8,252 nucleotides of DNA from JBKHDT01 sp049974825. GTDB lineage: Bacteria; Pseudomonadota; Gammaproteobacteria; Halothiobacillales; Halothiobacillaceae. This document shows, piece after piece, positions 5,773 through 8,252 of this stretch. Positions within the stretch are counted from its first letter, which is position 1; every line of letters starts with the position of its first letter. The position numbers and the translations under genes were made by a program. The stretch covers positions 1 to 8,252 of the forward strand of contig JBNGDJ010000105.1 of assembly GCA_049974825.1 (NCBI GenBank), given 5' to 3'. The notes under the pieces are model-generated. The model saw only the letters and a program-made list of their open reading frames with translations, searched no databases and was not told the origin of the DNA.

Positions 5773-6465
5773 ATGAGCCAGTCACAAACGCCCGAAACAC
5801 GTTACCAGGAACAGACCGGCCGCCTGGCGCAGGCGGTGGCTGCCGCTGGTCGGCCCCCGGGTTCGGTGTGCCTGATTGCCGTGAGCAAGCGTCATCCGGC
5901 CACGGCCGTCCGCGCGCTGGCGGCGCTGGGCCAGAAGGACTTCGGCGAGAGTTACCTGGACGAAGCCATTGAAAAGCAGGTCGCTCTGGATGACCTGGAC
6001 TTGAACTGGCATTTCATCGGCCCCATTCAGTCGAACAAGACGCGCGGGATCGCCGAACACTTCGACTGGGTGCACAGTGTAGACCGTCTGCGTATTGCGC
6101 GGCGGCTCAATGACCAGCGCCCGGCCACGCGCGGCCCGCTGCGGATCTTCGTCCAGGTCAATGTGGATGCGGAGCCCCAGAAATCCGGAGTGGCGCCCGA
6201 GGATCTACCTGCGCTGCTGGCCGATTTGGCGACGCTGGATCGACTTGAGGTGGTCGGGCTGATGACGATTCCCCGCCCCGACCCGGACCCGGCAGCGGCG
6301 GCGGATGCTTTTGCGCGGTTGCGTGCCCTGCGCGATGCGGCGTCCACCGCCGATCGGCCCCTGTCGATGCTGTCGATGGGGATGAGCGGCGACCTCGAGC
6401 AGGCAGTGGCATCCGGAGCCACCCACGTGCGGGTCGGGACGGCGCTGTTCGGTCCGCGGGACTGA
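5773..6465 (+). CDS. yggS: YggS family pyridoxal phosphate homeostasis protein (PLPHP)
   Basis: A cytoplasmic PLP-binding protein of the alanine-racemase N-terminal fold without known catalytic activity; homologues buffer PLP and affect amino-acid and keto-acid balance. It has 230 residues, typical of the family. The PLP-binding lysine is K39 in LIAVSKRHP. Other signatures are FGESYLDEA at 57-65, WHFIGPIQSNK at 79-89, VNVDAEPQKSG at 129-139, LSMGMSGDLEQA at 200-211 and VRVGTALFG at 219-227. The first signature has serine where E. coli has asparagine (FGENY), a mild variation. GGAAG lies 7 nt before the ATG. It leads the yggS-proC-yggT cluster, although 215 nt separates it from proC. Confidence 0.96.
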   Translation: MSQSQTPETRYQEQTGRLAQAVAAAGRPPGSVCLIAVSKRHPATAVRALAALGQKDFGESYLDEAIEKQVALDDLDLNWHFIGPIQSNKTRGIAEHFDWVHSVDRLRIARRLNDQRPATRGPLRIFVQVNVDAEPQKSGVAPEDLPALLADLATLDRLEVVGLMTIPRPDPDPAAAADAFARLRALRDAASTADRPLSMLSMGMSGDLEQAVASGATHVRVGTALFGPRD

Positions 6466-6473
6466 CAGCGGGC

Positions 6474-6495
6474 CCCGGCCACCTGACGGGCCGGG
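6474..6495 (+). other. GC stem-loop just after yggS
   Basis: CCCGGCC (6474-6480) and GGCCGGG (6489-6495) form a perfect 7-bp stem with an 8-nt loop, starting 8 nt after the yggS stop. There is no T-tract behind it, so canonical termination is unlikely. It may protect the 3' end of the yggS message. Confidence 0.35.
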
Positions 6496-6508
6496 CAGTG
6501 TGTTAGGC

Positions 6509-6647
6509 TTGCGCGGCATGCGGGGGTGGATGCCCTGCCGCGCAATGGCGCAAGCCATTGAATTGCGTAGCCTGGGCCGAGCATGTATCGGCCCGGGCGT
6601 GTCTGCACAAATCCATGGATGGATTTGTGCAGAGTTTCCTTTGGAAA
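6509..6647 (+). other. Cluster of successive hairpins in the yggS-proC spacer (possible structured leader RNA)
   Basis: Stem 1 is 10 bp and perfect (6509-6518 with 6536-6545). Stem 2 is 7 bp with a GCAA tetraloop (6543-6549 with 6554-6560) and shares three bases with stem 1, so the two compete at their edge. Stem 3 is 10 bp with one G-T pair (6571-6580 with 6588-6597). Stem 4 is 14 bp and perfect with loop TGGA (6602-6615 with 6620-6633). A short TTTCC/GGAAA stem (6635-6639 with 6643-6647) follows. The proC ribosome binding site begins 23 nt later. The array could be a leader RNA of proC or a pile-up of extragenic palindromes; I recognise no known riboswitch. Confidence 0.5.
6602..6633. repeat. 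Perfect 14-bp palindrome with CATGGATG core
   Basis: TCTGCACAAATCCA and its exact reverse complement flank a TGGA loop. The central CATGGATG is the same as in the palindrome at 8229-8248, and the following GTGCAGAG-TTTCCT (6628-6640) matches 4389-4402 except for one inserted A. It therefore appears to belong to the same extragenic palindrome family, in a recombined form. Confidence 0.55.
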
Positions 6648-6680
6648 AGTCTGCAACCAAGTCACAAGTGAAGGATATCC

Positions 6681-7505
6681 ATGCAGAGCGGGAAAATCTG
6701 TTTTATCGGCGGCGGCAACATGGCCAGGGCCCTGATCGGTGGTTTGCGCAGCAGTGTCGGCAGCGGTCTGTCGATCACGGTGGCGGAGCCTGATCCCGAC
6801 AAGCGCAGCCAGCTTGCCGCCCAGTTCGCCGTGACGGCCGTCGAGGACAATGCCGAAGCCGTGACTGGTGCGCAGATCGTGGTGCTGGCGGTCAAGCCGC
6901 AGATCATGCATGCCGTGGCCTCCGCGCTTGCACCGACGCTGACTTCCGACCAGCTGGTGGTCAGCGTGGCGGCCGGCATCCGCGTGGCCGCGCTGGTCGA
7001 ATGGCTTGGCGGGCACGGCGCCGTCGTCCGTGCCATGCCCAACACCCCGTCGCTGATTGGCTGCGGCGCCGCCGGTCTGTTTTCCGCGCCGGGCGTGGAC
7101 GATGCTCAGCGCAGCGAGGCCGAATCGCTGATGCGCGCGGTCGGCACGGTGCAGTGGGTGGAGGACGAGGCGCTGATGGACAGCGTGACCGCGCTTTCCG
7201 GCAGTGGCCCGGCCTATCTGTTTCTGGTCATGGAGGCGATGCAGGCGGCCGGCGAGCGGCTTGGCCTGGATGCTGCCGCGGCTCGTCTGCTCACGCTGGA
7301 GACTGTCTTCGGCGCAGCGCGGCTGGCCATGGAATCCAGTGATCCGCCCGACATTCTGCGCGCCCGGGTGACTTCGCCGGGGGGAACCACCGAGCGGGGG
7401 ATTTCGGCGCTTGAGGAGGCCGGTCTGCGCGAGGCCTTCGTTCAGGCCACCGAGGCGGCGCGTGCGCGCAGCCGGGAGCTGGCCGAGCAGCTGGAAAACG
7501 ACTGA
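6681..7505 (+). CDS. proC: Pyrroline-5-carboxylate reductase
   Basis: Catalyses the last step of proline synthesis, NAD(P)H-dependent reduction of 1-pyrroline-5-carboxylate to L-proline, in the cytoplasm. It has 274 residues, the usual length. The N-terminal Rossmann motif is FIGGGNMARALIGG at 8-21. The middle carries AVKPQ and RAMPNTP motifs. The C-terminal dimerisation and active-site region has ALSGSGPAY at 171-179 and the signature VTSPGGTT at 230-237. AAGGA lies 5 nt before the ATG (6671-6675), a strong ribosome binding site. Its TGA overlaps the yggT ATG by one base. The long structured spacer upstream suggests that it may have separate expression control from yggS. Confidence 0.97.
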   Translation: MQSGKICFIGGGNMARALIGGLRSSVGSGLSITVAEPDPDKRSQLAAQFAVTAVEDNAEAVTGAQIVVLAVKPQIMHAVASALAPTLTSDQLVVSVAAGIRVAALVEWLGGHGAVVRAMPNTPSLIGCGAAGLFSAPGVDDAQRSEAESLMRAVGTVQWVEDEALMDSVTALSGSGPAYLFLVMEAMQAAGERLGLDAAAARLLTLETVFGAARLAMESSDPPDILRARVTSPGGTTERGISALEEAGLREAFVQATEAARARSRELAEQLEND

Positions 7506-8065
7506 TGGACGGCTACCTGGCGAATCCCCTGATCCTCGTCATCCAGACGCTGTTCCAGCTGTATATCTGGGTGGTGCTGCTGCGGTATTTCCTTCAGTTG
7601 TTCCGCGCCGATTTCTACAACCCACTGACCCAGTTCGTGGTCCGGGCGACCAACCCGCTGCTGGTGCCGCTGCGCCGGATCGTGCCGCCGGTAGGGCGGC
7701 ATGATCTGGCTTCGATCGTGCTGGCCCTGCTGCTCATCGCGGCCATGGTGTTCGCAGTCTCCGCCGTGGGCGGGATGGTCATGACGGCGCAGTCGATTCT
7801 GGGCGCGACCGTGTATTTCGCGTTCAAGATCGTGACCGACCTGTTCTTCTGGACCGTGCTGGTGCGCGCGCTGCTCTCCTGGTTCGGTCAGCAGCGCACC
7901 CCCGTTTCCGGGTTGCTTGAGGATCTGACGGACCCGATTCTTCGGCCGGTCCAGAACATGCTGCCCCCGCTGGGCGGGATTGACCTTTCACCGCTGGCCG
8001 TGCTGCTGGGAATCCAGGTCATCCAGATGCTGGTCCTTCCACCGCTTCAGACGCTGATTCACTGA
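7505..8065 (+). CDS. yggT: YggT family membrane protein
   Basis: A 186-residue integral membrane protein with two copies of the YGGT domain. Hydrophobic segments lie at about 8-31, 69-95, 98-124 and 158-182. Each repeat has the short amphipathic signature: NPLTQFVVRATNPLLVPLRRIVPP around 39-62 and the equivalent LEDLTDPILRPVQNMLPPLG around 138-157. Function is poorly defined; family members have been linked to osmotic or cation stress and, in plastids and Gram-positives, to membrane protein placement. The ATG overlaps the proC stop (7503-7507 reads TGATG), and there is no strong ribosome binding site, so translational coupling with proC is likely. The length and two-repeat layout match the gammaproteobacterial form. 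Confidence 0.95.
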   Translation: MDGYLANPLILVIQTLFQLYIWVVLLRYFLQLFRADFYNPLTQFVVRATNPLLVPLRRIVPPVGRHDLASIVLALLLIAAMVFAVSAVGGMVMTAQSILGATVYFAFKIVTDLFFWTVLVRALLSWFGQQRTPVSGLLEDLTDPILRPVQNMLPPLGGIDLSPLAVLLGIQVIQMLVLPPLQTLIH

Positions 8066-8066
8066 C

Positions 8067-8089
8067 CCAACGCCTCGCGAGCGTTTTGG
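8067..8089 (+). terminator. Weak candidate terminator after yggT
   Basis: CCAACGC (8067-8073) pairs with GCGTT (8081-8085) and GG (8088-8089) around a 7-nt loop, with two T bulged. A four-T run (8084-8087) coincides with the stem. An alternative fold pairs AACGCC (8069-8074) with GGCGTT (8093-8098). It starts 2 nt after the yggT stop codon. The short T-run makes this tentative. Confidence 0.3.
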
Positions 8090-8163
8090 CGGGGCGTTCC
8101 GGGCCCGCGTCGCGATCCAATGGTCCTGGCCATTGCGCGTCGGAAATTCATGCGATGAGTTGG

Positions 8164-8195
8164 GGAACCTGAAGCATCCGTATGGCGGTTTCCTG
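8164..8195 (+). repeat. Partial palindromic repeat copy, opposite orientation
   Basis: This stretch matches 4373-4404 on the plus strand at 25 of 32 positions without gaps; the shared blocks are CTGAAGCAT and TTTCCTG. It lies 2 nt before the full copy at 8198-8248, which is in the reverse orientation. The end of the window thus carries two head-to-head relatives of one element. Confidence 0.55.
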
Positions 8196-8197
8196 AA

Positions 8198-8248
8198 GGA
8201 ATCTCTGCACGAATGCAGAGATTCCCGATTGGGGCATGGATGCCCCAA
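8198..8248 (+). repeat. Composite palindromic repeat, copy 2 (right end)
   Basis: Two perfect hairpins stand side by side. The first has 12-bp arms, 8198-8209 and 8214-8225, with loop CGAA. The second has 8-bp arms, 8229-8236 and 8241-8248, with loop TGGA. The whole unit matches 4350-4402 on the other strand in 45 of 53 columns. It lies about 130 nt after yggT in non-coding sequence. This is the best preserved copy, and the element may continue beyond the window. REP-like sequence or a small non-autonomous mobile element are both possible. Confidence 0.75.
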
Positions 8249-8252
8249 ATTC

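Noticed and set aside
6474..6495. Intrinsic terminator of yggS
   Set aside because: The stem is good but no T-tract follows, so I list it only as a stem-loop.
6027..7016. 329-codon minus-strand open frame opposite yggS and proC
   Set aside because: It covers two well-supported genes and a palindrome-rich spacer; its composition (many R, S, A, P) is typical of an antisense frame, with no recognisable domain.
8111..8139. Stem-loop CAATGG/CCATTG with outer CGCG arms as a further repeat copy
   Set aside because: It shares only GCCATTG with stem 2 of the yggS-proC spacer, too short to claim common origin.
4350..8248. CRISPR array
   Set aside because: The repeats are few, far apart, in mixed orientation and diverged; there are no regular spacers and no cas genes.

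Overview
The window looks like a GC-rich gammaproteobacterial chromosome segment from a draft assembly: it carries one run of exactly 100 N. The best taxonomic clue is layout. pilT and pilU are transcribed leftward and lie back to back with a rightward yggS-proC-yggT cluster, an arrangement known from Pseudomonas and other type IV pilus-bearing Gammaproteobacteria. I cannot name a genus. The third PilT-family ATPase and the genes left of it differ from the Pseudomonas locus.

Left arm, all on the minus strand and read from right to left: pilT (4436-5479), pilU (3116-4270), an assembly gap (3013-3112), a second PilU-like ATPase (1829-2983), a single-domain CheY-like response regulator (1233-1640), a tRNA-Gly with anticodon CCC (1124-1197), and a ThiO-type glycine oxidase (24-1100, starting at TTG). 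The first three encode motors that power pilus retraction. The receiver protein could be a signalling input to pilus or surface behaviour, but only its position suggests this. The tRNA sits 23 nt before thiO, so tRNA-Gly and a glycine-consuming enzyme probably share a transcript.

Right arm, plus strand: yggS (PLP homeostasis protein, 5773-6465), proC (pyrroline-5-carboxylate reductase, 6681-7505) and yggT (two-repeat membrane protein, 7505-8065). proC and yggT overlap by one base. The yggS-proC spacer is unusually long at 215 nt.

The intergenic regions are the least ordinary part. A composite palindromic repeat occurs in the pilT-pilU spacer (4350-4402) and, about 85% identical by hand alignment, at the right end (8198-8248). 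A partial copy lies beside the latter (8164-8195), and looser relatives sit in the pilT/yggS and yggS-proC spacers. The yggS-proC spacer can fold almost end to end into successive hairpins (6509-6647). The pilT/yggS divergent region carries a perfect 7-bp inverted repeat that could be an operator. I see no CRISPR array, insertion sequence, prophage or defence gene. No gene-free stretch exceeds 300 nt.
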